Shown: piece after piece, positions 16,722-27,296 of the stretch
Position numbering within the stretch: position 1 is the first letter of the stretch
How the letters are laid out: each line of letters starts with the position of its first letter
From: Armatimonadota bacterium
GTDB lineage: Bacteria; Sysuimicrobiota; Sysuimicrobiia; Sysuimicrobiales; Sysuimicrobiaceae
DNA: 34,942 bases
Assembly (NCBI GenBank): GCA_031432545.1
Contig: JAVKGX010000014.1
Location: 1-34,942 of the forward strand
Direction: 5' to 3'
Translations under genes and position numbers: made by a program
Notes under the pieces: generated by a model
The model's input: the letters and a program-made list of their open reading frames with translations, nothing else
Database searches by the model: none
Told to the model about the DNA's origin: nothing

Positions 16722-17693
16722 ATGGACTTCAAGGACTACTACAAGATCCTCGGTGTCGATCGGAAGGCCGACGCGAAGGCGATCGGCGCGGCGTTCCGGC
16801 GGCTGGCACGCCAGTACCACCCCGACGTCAACAAGGATCCCAAGGCCGCAGATCGCTTCAAGGAGATCAACGAGGCGTTCCAAGTCCTCAGCGATCCCGA
16901 AAAGCGCAGCCGCTACGACCAGATGCTCGACATGCGCGAGCGCGGCGTGCCGTGGGAGCAGGTCTTCGCACGCCCCGGTGCGGGCACCCGGGGCCAGCCC
17001 CAGGAGTGGACCGTCATCTTCGGAGAACCGGGTGGAGACCTGGGAGGTCTGGGGGGGTTGGGCGGATTCTCGGAGTTCTTCCGCCGCTTCTTCGCAGACC
17101 TCGGTGCGGCCGATCCGTTCGCAACGGCCCAGCGGACGTCGCCGTTCGGTCGCACCCAGACCATCCCCCGGCAGGACCTGACGACGACCGCCGAGATCAC
17201 GCTCGAAGAGGCGTTCTCGGGCACCGAGCGGGAAGTGGAGATCGCCTCCGACGGTCGGCGACGCCGGCTGCGCGTGGCGATCCCACCCGGTGTCCGTTCG
17301 GGACAGAAGGTGCGGGTGCGCGGGGGTGCCGACGGCGCCGACGTGTACGTGCAGGTGCAGGTCCGGCCGCATTCCGTGTTCACGCGGGAAGGCGACGACG
17401 TGGTGTGCGAGATCCCGATCTCCCTGGCCGAGGCGCTGCTGGGCGCCGAGATCGAGGTTCCCACGCTCACCGGCAAGGCGAAGATGCGCATCCCGCCCGA
17501 CACGCAAAACGGCCAGGTGTTCCGGCTGCGGGGCCAGGGCATGCCCAGGCTGGGGGGCCAGGGCCGCGGTGACCAGCTGGTCCGCGTGCACGTGGTGCTG
17601 CCGCGCGGCCTGTCGGCGGCGGACAAGGAGAAGATCGCGCAGATCATGCGGGCAAAGACCGAAAACCCCCGCGCCGGCATGGGCTTGAAGTAG
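16722..17693 (+). CDS. DnaJ-type co-chaperone without zinc finger (CbpA-like)
   Basis: J-domain protein that delivers clients to DnaK and stimulates its ATPase. Residues 1-70 form the J domain with HPD at 33-35. A Gly/Phe-rich linker with GGLGGLGGF follows, then two beta domains from about 150 (TAEITLEEAFSGTEREV; VAIPPGVRSGQKVRV) and the C-terminal dimer region. The four CxxCxGxG zinc repeats of canonical DnaJ are absent, which makes this a class II (CbpA/DnaJ2) protein of 323 residues, although it occupies the dnaJ position of the operon. Starts at an ATG 30 nt after grpE. Confidence 0.94.
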   Translation: MDFKDYYKILGVDRKADAKAIGAAFRRLARQYHPDVNKDPKAADRFKEINEAFQVLSDPEKRSRYDQMLDMRERGVPWEQVFARPGAGTRGQPQEWTVIFGEPGGDLGGLGGLGGFSEFFRRFFADLGAADPFATAQRTSPFGRTQTIPRQDLTTTAEITLEEAFSGTEREVEIASDGRRRRLRVAIPPGVRSGQKVRVRGGADGADVYVQVQVRPHSVFTREGDDVVCEIPISLAEALLGAEIEVPTLTGKAKMRIPPDTQNGQVFRLRGQGMPRLGGQGRGDQLVRVHVVLPRGLSAADKEKIAQIMRAKTENPRAGMGLK

Positions 17694-17706
17694 CCGAGTC
17701 GGGTGA

Positions 17707-17735
17707 TGGCCACAGCCGGTCGGTTCTTGTATAAA
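17707..17735 (+). promoter_or_regulatory. Candidate clpB promoter
   Basis: TGGCCA (four of six -35 consensus bases), a 17-bp spacer and TATAAA, ending 23 nt before the clpB ATG. It suggests clpB can be transcribed separately from the hspR operon. No HspR-type repeat is seen here. Confidence 0.5.
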
Positions 17736-17758
17736 CCACGGACGTATGAGGTGTCTGG

Positions 17759-20362
<2,604 letters not shown>

Positions 20363-21513
20363 CGCGGCTGGCCGCGCGGCGGGACAGCGCCAGGACGCCG
20401 ACCACCACCGCCGCGGCGAGCACGGTGGCGGCGGAGAAGCCCGCCGCAACGAACGGCGGATAGACCAGTCCGGCGAGCGCGCCACCCAGGTAGTAGGCGG
20501 CGACGTACGTGCCGGCGACACCGCTGCCGCAGCGGCCGGCCAACCCACCGGCGATCCCCTGCGCGGCGAACAGGCCGAGCAGCATCAGGGCGAACCCCGC
20601 GAACAGCAGCGGGCCGGGGGCCAGTCCGAGCACCCAGAGGCTGGCCAGCGCGACGCACAGCGCGATCCGCAGCGCCGCCGACTCGCCCGCACGTTCGGCC
20701 AGCATCCCGCCCAGGCCGCCGCCCACGACGCCAGCGGCGTAGGCGACGTAGAAGACACCGATGGCCGTCTGCGAGAAGCCGGCGGCCTCCAGGCGGTAGG
20801 GCAGCAGGTTGGAAATGAACAGGTTGACGAACAGGATCGCGGCGCCCACGGCATACAGCGGCCACTCCCGCAGCGAGTAGACGGCCGGGGGCGCGACCGT
20901 CCGTGTGCGGCTGCCCAGGACGAGCGCCGCCAGCGGCAGCGCCGGCAGCGATAGGGTGACCAGAGCCGCCCGGACACCCAGGCCGTCGGCCAGCACGCCG
21001 CCGAGCACGCGCCCGAGGGCACCGCCGACAGCGTTGCCGGCGACGAGGACGCCGGCGAGCGAGCGTGCACGGTCCGGGTAGACCGTCGGCAACAGCGCGA
21101 ACGCCAGCGCCGGAACGGCGGCCAGAGCCGCGCCCTGCAGGAACCGAAAGGCCACAAACCACGCCATCGTTGGGGCGAACGCGGCCGCTGTGCCGGCGAG
21201 TGCGACGCCGCACAGTCCGCCGGCGATCGTCCAGCCGGCGGGCAGCCCGATCCGCGGATAGACGGGCGAGAAGACAACGAGCGCGGCGAGCGGGAGCCCC
21301 ATGCCCCAGCCCGCGCTGCCGGGCGGTGCGCCGTACAGGCGTTCCAGCGCCGGCAGCATCGGTTGGGGTGCATAGAGCGCAGCGAACAGCGCCACACCGG
21401 ACAGCAATAGCGCCGGGCCCACACCGCAAGCGTAGCAACCCGGCGCGCTCCGACGGTACGGTACTCGGTAGGATCTCGGTAGGGACGACACATCGCCGGC
21501 AGGAGGGATGCGC

Positions 21514-22074
21514 GTGGACTGGGAGCAGCATTTTGCGCAGGGTCTGACGTATCACGACTTCCTCGCCCGCCACGGGACGGACGTGCACCGCGCCCGCTGG
21601 CAGGCCGTCTACGACGCGGTCTCGCTGACCGACGAACAGAGGACTTTGCTGGGCGGGTTCACGCGGCGGATGCCGATCCTGGTCGTGGCCGGCACGTGGT
21701 GCGGGGACTGCGTCAATCAGTGCCCGGTGCTGCAGAGGATCGCAGAGGCCACCGAGCAGATCGAACTCCGGTTTCTGGACCGCGATACCCACCCGCGCGT
21801 GCGCGACGCCGTGGCGATCAACCGTGGACACCGGATCCCGATGGTGGTCTTTTTGAGCGAGGACTTCGCCGAGGTGGCCCGCTACGGCGAGCGGACGCTG
21901 TCGATATACCGCCAGATGGCCGCCGAGAGGCTGGGGCCCGCGTGCCCGGTCGGCGTGCGCCCGCCGGGGCCGGATCTGCTGCGCAACGTGACCGCGGAGT
22001 GGCTGGCGGAGGTCGAGCGCGTGCAGCTGCTGCTCCGGCTGTCGCCCCGCCTGCGCCTGCTGCACGGGGACTGA
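21514..22074 (+). CDS. Thioredoxin-family protein (WCGDC motif)
   Basis: A 186-residue cytoplasmic protein with the thioredoxin fold: the active site is W62-C-G-D-C66 in VVAGTWCGDCVNQCPVLQRI, and the cis-proline loop is RIPMVVF. WCGDC sites are seen in the thioredoxin-like group found in Bacillus and other Bacillati, whose partners are poorly known. About 50 residues precede the first strand and an extra helical tail follows the domain. I use the GTG at 21514 because AGGAGG lies 7 nt upstream; an ATG two codons earlier is too close to that site. Confidence 0.9.
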   Translation: MDWEQHFAQGLTYHDFLARHGTDVHRARWQAVYDAVSLTDEQRTLLGGFTRRMPILVVAGTWCGDCVNQCPVLQRIAEATEQIELRFLDRDTHPRVRDAVAINRGHRIPMVVFLSEDFAEVARYGERTLSIYRQMAAERLGPACPVGVRPPGPDLLRNVTAEWLAEVERVQLLLRLSPRLRLLHGD

Positions 22075-22153
22075 ACCCGCAACCCGTGGGCCGTAGCGTA
22101 CAATCGACTGGAGCCCATCTGCGAGCGGGAGGTGCGTCATCCTCGAACTGATC

Positions 22154-23629
22154 GTGTTCACCAGCGGCGCGGTGTTGCTGGCCCTCGAGATCATAGCCAG
22201 CCGGGTCCTCGCCCCCACGTTCGGAAACTCCGTGTACATCTGGGGCAGCCTGATCGGGGTGTTCCTGGCCGCACTCAGCGCCGGCTACTACCTAGGGGGC
22301 CGGATTGCTGACCGCTACCCGCGGCCGGGCATGTTCTGCGCCTTCGTGTTTCTGGCCGGGCTGCTGACGGTTCCGATCCCCGTCTTCGCACCGGCCGTGC
22401 TGGACGCGATCGTACGCGTCGACCTGGGCCCGCGCGCCGGGCCGCTGGTCGCCGCGGTCGTCCTCTTCTTCCCGGCCAGCGTCGTGATGGGCACGATCTC
22501 GCCATACGCGGTCCGGCTGAGCGCGCGTTCGGTCGCGACGGTCGGGGGCACCGCGGGCCGGTTGTACGCGCTGTCGACACTGGGCAGCATCATCGGCTGC
22601 CTGGCGGCGGCGTTCTGGCTGATCTCGATCCTCGGCGTGCGTGAGATCATCCTCACGCTCGGACTGGTCGAAATGGGCATGGCGGTGCTGGGACTGGTCG
22701 GGCTGCGCCGCCTGGCGACGGCGGCGGCCGCCGCCGTCGCCATCGTCGTGCTCGGCGCCTGGGTCCCCCGCGTCATGGCCGGCGACAGCCCGGAGATCAT
22801 CTACGCACGCGACACCGTCTACCACCGCATCACGGTCAGCGACGAGGGCGGAATCCGCTACATGAAGCTCGACAACTACTGGCAGAGCGCCACCGACCTC
22901 ACTGACCCCGAACGGACCGTCTTCCGGTACGCGGACTACATGCACGCCGGCATGTTGTTTGTGCCGGACCCACGCCACGTCCTCTTGATCGGCATGGGCG
23001 GAGGGACGATTCCCAAGCGCTACCTCAACGACTATCCGGACGTGCGCATGGACGTCGTGGACATCGATCCCGAGGTGATCGCCGCCGCCGAACGCTACTT
23101 CGACGTGCCCGTGGGCGGACGCCTGCGCGCATTCGGACAGGACGGCCGCATCTTCGTCAAGCGGGCCACCGAGCGCTACGACCAGATCCTGATGGACGCC
23201 TACCTGAAGGATACCCTCCCCTTCCACCTGGCCACGCGGGAGTTCTTTCAGGAGGTCCGGGCACGCTTAAACCCCGGCGGGGTGTTCGTCGCCAACATCA
23301 TCGGCGCGCTGGACGGGCCGGACAGCCGGCTGTTTCGTGCGATCTACAGGACGATGCGTGAGGTCTTCCCGGCCGTCTACGTCTTCCCGGTCGACATGGG
23401 GCCAGTGGGCGTGCCGGAGCTGGTGCGCAACATCATCGTCGTCGGCGCCGACGAGCGCCTCTCCCCGGCGGAGGTGCGCGCGCGCCACGCGGCCATCCGT
23501 CACCGCATCCGCCTGGCGGACTTCGATGCGGTCGTCGAAGACCTGTACACGCAGCCGATCCGGACCGAAGACGTCCCGACGCTGACCGACAACTACGCAC
23601 CGGTGGACGCGTTGATCAACAGCCGTTAG
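22154..23629 (+). CDS. Membrane-fused spermidine-synthase-like protein
   Basis: Residues up to about 200 form six or seven membrane helices (FTSGAVLLALEIIASRVLAP, then IWGSLIGVFLAALSAGYYLG) and residues about 215-490 form a class I methyltransferase-like domain as in spermidine synthases: HVLLIGMGGGTIPKRYL, VDIDPEVIAAAERYF, and DAYLKDTLPFHLATREFF. Such fusions may make polyamines or a related aminopropyl product; substrates of the membrane type are not established. The coordinates begin at the first conventional start, a GTG without ribosome binding site. The family N-terminus (LELIVFTSGAV) and a GGGAGG six bases earlier instead point to an ATC at 22139. A TACAAT -10-like box lies at 22099-22104. 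Confidence 0.9.
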   Translation: MFTSGAVLLALEIIASRVLAPTFGNSVYIWGSLIGVFLAALSAGYYLGGRIADRYPRPGMFCAFVFLAGLLTVPIPVFAPAVLDAIVRVDLGPRAGPLVAAVVLFFPASVVMGTISPYAVRLSARSVATVGGTAGRLYALSTLGSIIGCLAAAFWLISILGVREIILTLGLVEMGMAVLGLVGLRRLATAAAAAVAIVVLGAWVPRVMAGDSPEIIYARDTVYHRITVSDEGGIRYMKLDNYWQSATDLTDPERTVFRYADYMHAGMLFVPDPRHVLLIGMGGGTIPKRYLNDYPDVRMDVVDIDPEVIAAAERYFDVPVGGRLRAFGQDGRIFVKRATERYDQILMDAYLKDTLPFHLATREFFQEVRARLNPGGVFVANIIGALDGPDSRLFRAIYRTMREVFPAVYVFPVDMGPVGVPELVRNIIVVGADERLSPAEVRARHAAIRHRIRLADFDAVVEDLYTQPIRTEDVPTLTDNYAPVDALINSR

Positions 23630-23656
23630 CCGGCTCGCCCGACACGGGAGGAGGTC

Positions 23657-24091
23657 ATGGAAGCGTCCTCGCAGATCCCCGGTGTTCCGGTCGGCGCGGA
23701 GTACGCGGGATTCTGGAGGCGGCTGGCGGCCCTTTTGATCGACGGGGTGGTCGTGGGGCTTGCCGGCGGTGTGGTGCTGCGCTCGCTCGGGCTGCAGACC
23801 GACGATCCGCTGGGGGCAGGCAACCTGGCCGCGATCGTGATCGGATGGCTGTACTTCGCGCTGCTGGAGAGTTCGCCGGCGCAGGCCACCGTCGGCAAGA
23901 TGGTCCTGGGGATCGTCGTGACGGACCTCGCTCACAACCGGATCTCGTTCGCGCGCGCCACCGGGCGGCACTTCGGCAAGATCCTGTCGGCGGTGATCCT
24001 GTTCATCGGATTCCTCATGGCAGCCTTCACCGAACGCAAGCAGGCGCTGCACGACATCGTGGCCGGCTGTCTGGTGATGCGCAGGGCCTAG
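23657..24091 (+). CDS. RDD family membrane protein
   Basis: A 144-residue protein beginning with the RDD motif region YAGFWRRLAALLIDGVVVG, followed by a hydrophobic hairpin, the conserved LLESSPAQATVGKMVLGIVVTD segment, a third membrane helix and the typical end QALHDIVAGCLVMRR. RDD proteins are small membrane proteins, some linked to ion or solute exchange; the function is unknown here. The ATG has GGGAGGAGG upstream. It is followed closely by the DUF951 and ychF genes. Confidence 0.92.
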   Translation: MEASSQIPGVPVGAEYAGFWRRLAALLIDGVVVGLAGGVVLRSLGLQTDDPLGAGNLAAIVIGWLYFALLESSPAQATVGKMVLGIVVTDLAHNRISFARATGRHFGKILSAVILFIGFLMAAFTERKQALHDIVAGCLVMRRA

Positions 24092-24097
24092 CGGTCG

Positions 24098-24454
24098 ATG
24101 ACCTCGCAGATCGTCAAACTCTACGTCGGCGACGTCGTCCGCACGCGCAAGCCGCACCCGTGCGGGGGCGACGTGTGGGTGGTCGAGCGGCTGGGCGCCG
24201 ACGTCGGCATCCGCTGCCGGACGTGCGGGCGCTTTGCGCTGATGGAGCGGGTGAAGTTCGAGCGGCGCATCCGACAGTTCCTGCAGCGGGGTCCGGACCG
24301 TCCGGAACCGCAGATGCCCGATCCCGGCGATCGCGCCCCGACCAGCGAATCCCCTAAGCCACAGCCCCGCGCGCGAAGTGGCACACTCGAGCCCAGCCCG
24401 GCAGACCGCCGTCCGCGGCGCCGGATCGTCAAGAGGGCGAAGGGGACGCGCTGA
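24098..24454 (+). CDS. DUF951 family protein with basic tail
   Basis: The first 65 residues match DUF951: VGDVVRTRKPHPCGGDVWVV, a beta-barrel core with C-x(n)-CxxC cysteines (C22, then CRTC near residue 45), and GRFALMERVKFERRIR. These small proteins of unknown function sit next to ychF in many Bacillati, as here, where ychF starts 4 nt after the stop. The remaining 50 residues are Pro/Arg-rich and look disordered, an extension not typical of the family. Its start codon is ATG with only a weak purine-rich site. Confidence 0.85.
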   Translation: MTSQIVKLYVGDVVRTRKPHPCGGDVWVVERLGADVGIRCRTCGRFALMERVKFERRIRQFLQRGPDRPEPQMPDPGDRAPTSESPKPQPRARSGTLEPSPADRRPRRRIVKRAKGTR

Positions 24455-24458
24455 TCCC

Positions 24459-25538
24459 GTGGCGCTTTCGGTCGGCATCGTCGGATTGCCCAACGCCGGG
24501 AAGTCGACGTTGTTCCGGGTGCTCACACAAGCGGCGGCGGCGGTCGCACCCTATCCGTTCACGACGGTCGACCCGAACATCGGCGTCGTGCCGGTGCCGG
24601 ACGAGCGGCTGGCCGTGATCGCGCGCCTTGTCGGGGCCGAGCGGATCGTCCCGGCGACGGTGCGCGTCGTCGACATCGCCGGACTCGTCCGCGACGCGCA
24701 CACAGGCCAGGGATTGGGAAACCGTTTCCTCGCCCACATCCGCGACGTCGCCGCGATCCTGCACGTGGTGCGGGCCTTCGAAGACCCCGAGGTCACGCAC
24801 GTCGAAGGCGGCGTCGATCCGCTGCGGGACATCGACATCGTCGAGACGGAGCTGCTGGCAGCCGACCTCGAGACGATCCAGCAACGGGCGGAGCGCATCG
24901 CCGCGCGGGCGCGGATCAAGGACGCGGACGCAACCGCGGAGTGGGAGGCGCTGCGGGTGGCGGCGGACCACGTGGGCAGGGGCGAGCCGGCGCGCACCCT
25001 TCCCGGCGACCTGCGCGCCAGACTGCGCGACCTCCGGTTGTTGACCGAAAAGCCCGTTGCGTTCGTCGTCAATACCCAAGAGGGCGCCGACGGCGGCCAC
25101 GTGGAGGCGGTGGCGGCGCATGCCCGGCGGACAGGCAGCGCGGTGATCCCCGCCAGCCTCCGCGTGGAAGCCGAACTGCTCGAACTTCCGGAGGAGGAGG
25201 CACGCGCGTACCGACTAGCGGCCGGACTCGGCGAGGACGTGGTGCAGCGGGTGGCGCGGGCCGCCTACGAGCTGTTGGACCTGGTGACGTTCTTCTCGAC
25301 CGAGAGCCGCGAGGTCCGCGCCTGGCCGCTGCCGCGCGGCACGAGGGCGCAGCGCGCGGCCGGTGAGATCCACAGCGACATGGAGCGGGGCTTCGTGCGC
25401 GCCGAGGTCGTCGCCTTCGACGACTTGCGCTACGCGGGTTCCCTCGCGGCCGCCCGGGAGCAAGGCAAGGTGCGGCTGGAGGGCCGCGACTACCCCATCC
25501 GAGACGGCGACATCGTAACCTTCCGATTCACCCGCTGA
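24459..25538 (+). CDS. ychF: Ribosome-binding ATPase YchF
   Basis: OBG-family P-loop NTPase that hydrolyses ATP and binds ribosomes, with roles in stress and protein quality control. The protein of 359 residues has the N-terminal GLPNAGKST loop (Lys15), the family switch sequences TTVDPNIGVVPVPDERL and VDIAGLV, VVNTQEG in place of the NKxD motif (typical of ATP-preferring YchF), a coiled-coil insert and the C-terminal TGS domain ending GDIVTFRFTR. The start is a GTG three codons before the P-loop strand, with AAGGGGACG upstream; a longer open frame runs into DUF951 and is rejected. Confidence 0.96.
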   Translation: MALSVGIVGLPNAGKSTLFRVLTQAAAAVAPYPFTTVDPNIGVVPVPDERLAVIARLVGAERIVPATVRVVDIAGLVRDAHTGQGLGNRFLAHIRDVAAILHVVRAFEDPEVTHVEGGVDPLRDIDIVETELLAADLETIQQRAERIAARARIKDADATAEWEALRVAADHVGRGEPARTLPGDLRARLRDLRLLTEKPVAFVVNTQEGADGGHVEAVAAHARRTGSAVIPASLRVEAELLELPEEEARAYRLAAGLGEDVVQRVARAAYELLDLVTFFSTESREVRAWPLPRGTRAQRAAGEIHSDMERGFVRAEVVAFDDLRYAGSLAAAREQGKVRLEGRDYPIRDGDIVTFRFTR

Positions 25539-25612
25539 TCGGCCCCACGGTTCGGGAACTGCGGCGGGTCGCGCTGCGTAGGGAGCGTGGCACGGGAGTT
25601 GCACACGAAAAA

Positions 25613-25638
25613 CACCGTGGAACACGTTCCTCATGGTG
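25613..25638. promoter_or_regulatory. Dyad upstream of the coiled-coil gene
   Basis: CACC-GT-GGAAC-AC-GTTCC-TCAT-GGTG: a strong inner GGAAC/GTTCC repeat with a weaker CACC/GGTG outer pair. It lies between ychF and the next gene and is followed by GTTTTATT, so it could be a regulator site or the stem of a ychF terminator. Confidence 0.3.
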
Positions 25639-25697
25639 AGACGTTTTATTCGAGGGAGGCCCCCACAGGCTACCGTGTAATCCCCGGAGGGAGTTGG

Positions 25698-25994
25698 ATG
25701 GCACTACCCGATCGCATCCCCGACCCGTTCGCGCCCTCGATCGCCGATGTGGAGCGGCGGATCGCAGAACTCAACGAGCAGCGCCGCCGCATCTGGCGTG
25801 CCAGCATGCCGGACACCGGCGCCGGCGAGACGGGCCGTCGGACGTTGGCGGAGATCGAAGCGGAACTGGAGTTCCTCTACCAGACCAAGCGACAGCTGCT
25901 GGCGCGCAAGGATGCCCCCGCCGGCGCGCCCTCGTCGCGCCGCAGGTCCAAGACCGCTCCAGCGCCGCCCGCCGGGCTGTTCGCTGACGAATGA
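25698..25994 (+). CDS. Hypothetical coiled-coil protein, 98 residues
   Basis: Starts at an ATG with GGAGGGAG upstream; a GTG 37 codons earlier lacks one. The protein is charged: residues about 14-28 (IADVERRIAELNEQRRR) and 45-65 (LAEIEAELEFLYQTKRQLLA) are predicted coiled coils, and the tail is Pro/Ser/Arg-rich. I do not recognise the family. It stands alone between ychF and the rpsF operon with its own upstream dyad. Confidence 0.75.
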   Translation: MALPDRIPDPFAPSIADVERRIAELNEQRRRIWRASMPDTGAGETGRRTLAEIEAELEFLYQTKRQLLARKDAPAGAPSSRRRSKTAPAPPAGLFADE

Positions 25995-26011
25995 CCCCGC
26001 CGCTGGGCGGT

Positions 26012-26040
26012 TTGGCGGCCCCGGCGCCATCTGCTACAAT
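26012..26040 (+). promoter_or_regulatory. Promoter of the rpsF-ssb-rpsR operon
   Basis: TTGGCG (-35), exactly 17 bp, then TACAAT (-10). It lies about 97 nt upstream of rpsF, so the transcript has a leader of roughly 90 nt. Confidence 0.8.
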
Positions 26041-26080
26041 CAGTGCGCTGTTCGTGGCCTGAAACCGAATCGGACGCTCC

Positions 26081-26111
26081 TTCCCGCCTCCCTTCGGGGG
26101 AGGCCTGGGAA
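26081..26111 (+). promoter_or_regulatory. Hairpin in the rpsF leader
   Basis: TTCCC/GGGAA outer and GCCTCCC/GGGAGGC inner arms form a 12-bp stem with a TTCGG loop and a 2-nt bulge, followed by the GGGGGAGGGAG ribosome binding site. Leaders of rpsF operons in many bacteria bind the S6:S18 complex for feedback control; this hairpin may be part of such an element, but I could not verify the conserved motif. Confidence 0.45.
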
Positions 26112-26136
26112 ATGCCCTGTCCGGGGGAGGGAGACG

Positions 26137-26526
26137 ATGCGCAAGCCGTACGAGATCGTATTCATCCTGCGGCCGGACCTGGACGATGCACAGGTGCAGG
26201 CCGCCACGGAGCGCGTGGCCGCGCGCATCGCTGAGCGCGGCGGCGAGGTGCAGTCGATCGAGCCCTGGGGCAAGCGGCGCCTCGCGTACGCAATCGCCAA
26301 GCACCGCGAAGGGTACTACGTTTTCATCCGCTTCTCGCTGGAGCCCCAAAACGTCCAGGACCTAAAGCAGGCGGTGTCGATGTCCGAGGAGGTGATCCGT
26401 TTCCTGCTGGCCGAGGCGGTTCCGGTGCGGGTACCGCCGGCCGCGGCCGCCGTGCCGGCGCCAGAACCGGTCGCGAGCGCAGAGGACGCGCCTCAGCCCG
26501 TTCACTCTGGGGGAGGTGAGGGGTAG
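26137..26526 (+). CDS. rpsF: 30S ribosomal protein S6
   Basis: Binds 16S rRNA as a heterodimer with S18 in the platform of the small subunit. The S6 fold covers residues 1-95: MRKPYEIVFILRPDLDD, GGEVQSIEPWGKRRLAYAI and KHREGYYVFIRF are standard. The C-terminal 35 residues are an Ala/Pro-rich acidic extension ending SGGGEG. The ATG has a strong GGGAGGGAG site. It is the first gene of the operon; ssb begins immediately after its stop. Confidence 0.97.
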   Translation: MRKPYEIVFILRPDLDDAQVQAATERVAARIAERGGEVQSIEPWGKRRLAYAIAKHREGYYVFIRFSLEPQNVQDLKQAVSMSEEVIRFLLAEAVPVRVPPAAAAVPAPEPVASAEDAPQPVHSGGGEG

Positions 26527-26922
26527 ATGCTGAACAAGGTGATCCTGATCGGGCGGCTGACGCGCGACCCTGAACTGCGCTACCTGCCCAGCGGCCAGCC
26601 GGTCGCGACGTTCACGCTGGCGGTGGATCGGCCGTTCGTCAACCAGCAGGGTGAGCGCAAGGCGGACTTCATCCCGATCGTGGCCTGGCGCAAGCTGGCC
26701 GAGCAGACGTCCCAGCACCTGTCCAAGGGCCGCCTGGTGGCGGTGGACGGCAGGCTACAGATCCGGGACTACGAGACCCAGGACGGGCAGAAGCGCCGTC
26801 AGGCCGAGGTCGTGGCCGAAAACATCCGCTTCCTCGACCGCAGGGCCGACGCCTCCACCGAAGTCGCCGCGGCCGACTTCGAGCCCTCGGCCGAGCCCGA
26901 GGAGGAAGACGTACCATTCTAG
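26527..26922 (+). CDS. ssb: Single-stranded DNA-binding protein
   Basis: Coats single-stranded DNA during replication and repair and recruits partners through its tail. The OB fold (residues 1-105) opens MLNKVILIGRLTRDPELRY and contains FIPIVAWRKLAEQTSQHL and GRLQIRDYETQDGQKRR. The linker is short and the C-terminus ends EEEDVPF, a version of the conserved acidic DDIPF tip that binds partner proteins. Starts at an ATG directly after rpsF. Confidence 0.97.
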   Translation: MLNKVILIGRLTRDPELRYLPSGQPVATFTLAVDRPFVNQQGERKADFIPIVAWRKLAEQTSQHLSKGRLVAVDGRLQIRDYETQDGQKRRQAEVVAENIRFLDRRADASTEVAAADFEPSAEPEEEDVPF

Positions 26923-26937
26923 ACAGCGGCACATCCC

Positions 26938-26976
26938 CATCCGTACGTGGCGTCTCCCGCGAGGGGGCGTCGGATG
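26938..26976 (+). promoter_or_regulatory. Hairpin between ssb and rpsR
   Basis: CATCCG and CGGATG arms with an inner GC-rich region, in the 76-nt gap before rpsR. It could modulate readthrough or stability of the operon mRNA. Confidence 0.3.
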
Positions 26977-26998
26977 AGGGGACGGGAGGAATCGTTCG

Positions 26999-27247
26999 AT
27001 GGCCGAACGTGAAAGGAAGAAGGAGTGGCGGGGACGGCGGCCGCGCCGCAAGGTGTGCTCGTTCTGCTCGGAGAAAGCACAGTTCGTAGACTACAAGGAC
27101 GTCAACCGCATCCGCAGGTTCGTCTCCGAGCGCGGCAAGATCCTGCCGCGGCGCGTCACCGGGACCTGCGCCCGCCACCAGCGTCTGCTGGCGACCGCAG
27201 TTAAGCGGGCCCGCGAACTGGCCCTGCTCCCGTACACGGCGGAATAG
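26999..27247 (+). CDS. rpsR: 30S ribosomal protein S18 (zinc-binding type)
   Basis: Partner of S6 in the 30S platform. The 82-residue protein contains C20xxC23 and C57xxH60, the four ligands of the zinc-binding (C+) form of S18; the C- form lost them. [27 protein letters not shown] is the conserved core. ATG with GGGAGG upstream. Confidence 0.97.
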   Translation: MAERERKKEWRGRRPRRKVCSFCSEKAQFVDYKDVNRIRRFVSERGKILPRRVTGTCARHQRLLATAVKRARELALLPYTAE

Positions 27248-27296
27248 CACCGCGGCCGGTGCGGGCAGTCCACCGGCTGCAGCAAGCGGCAGAACC

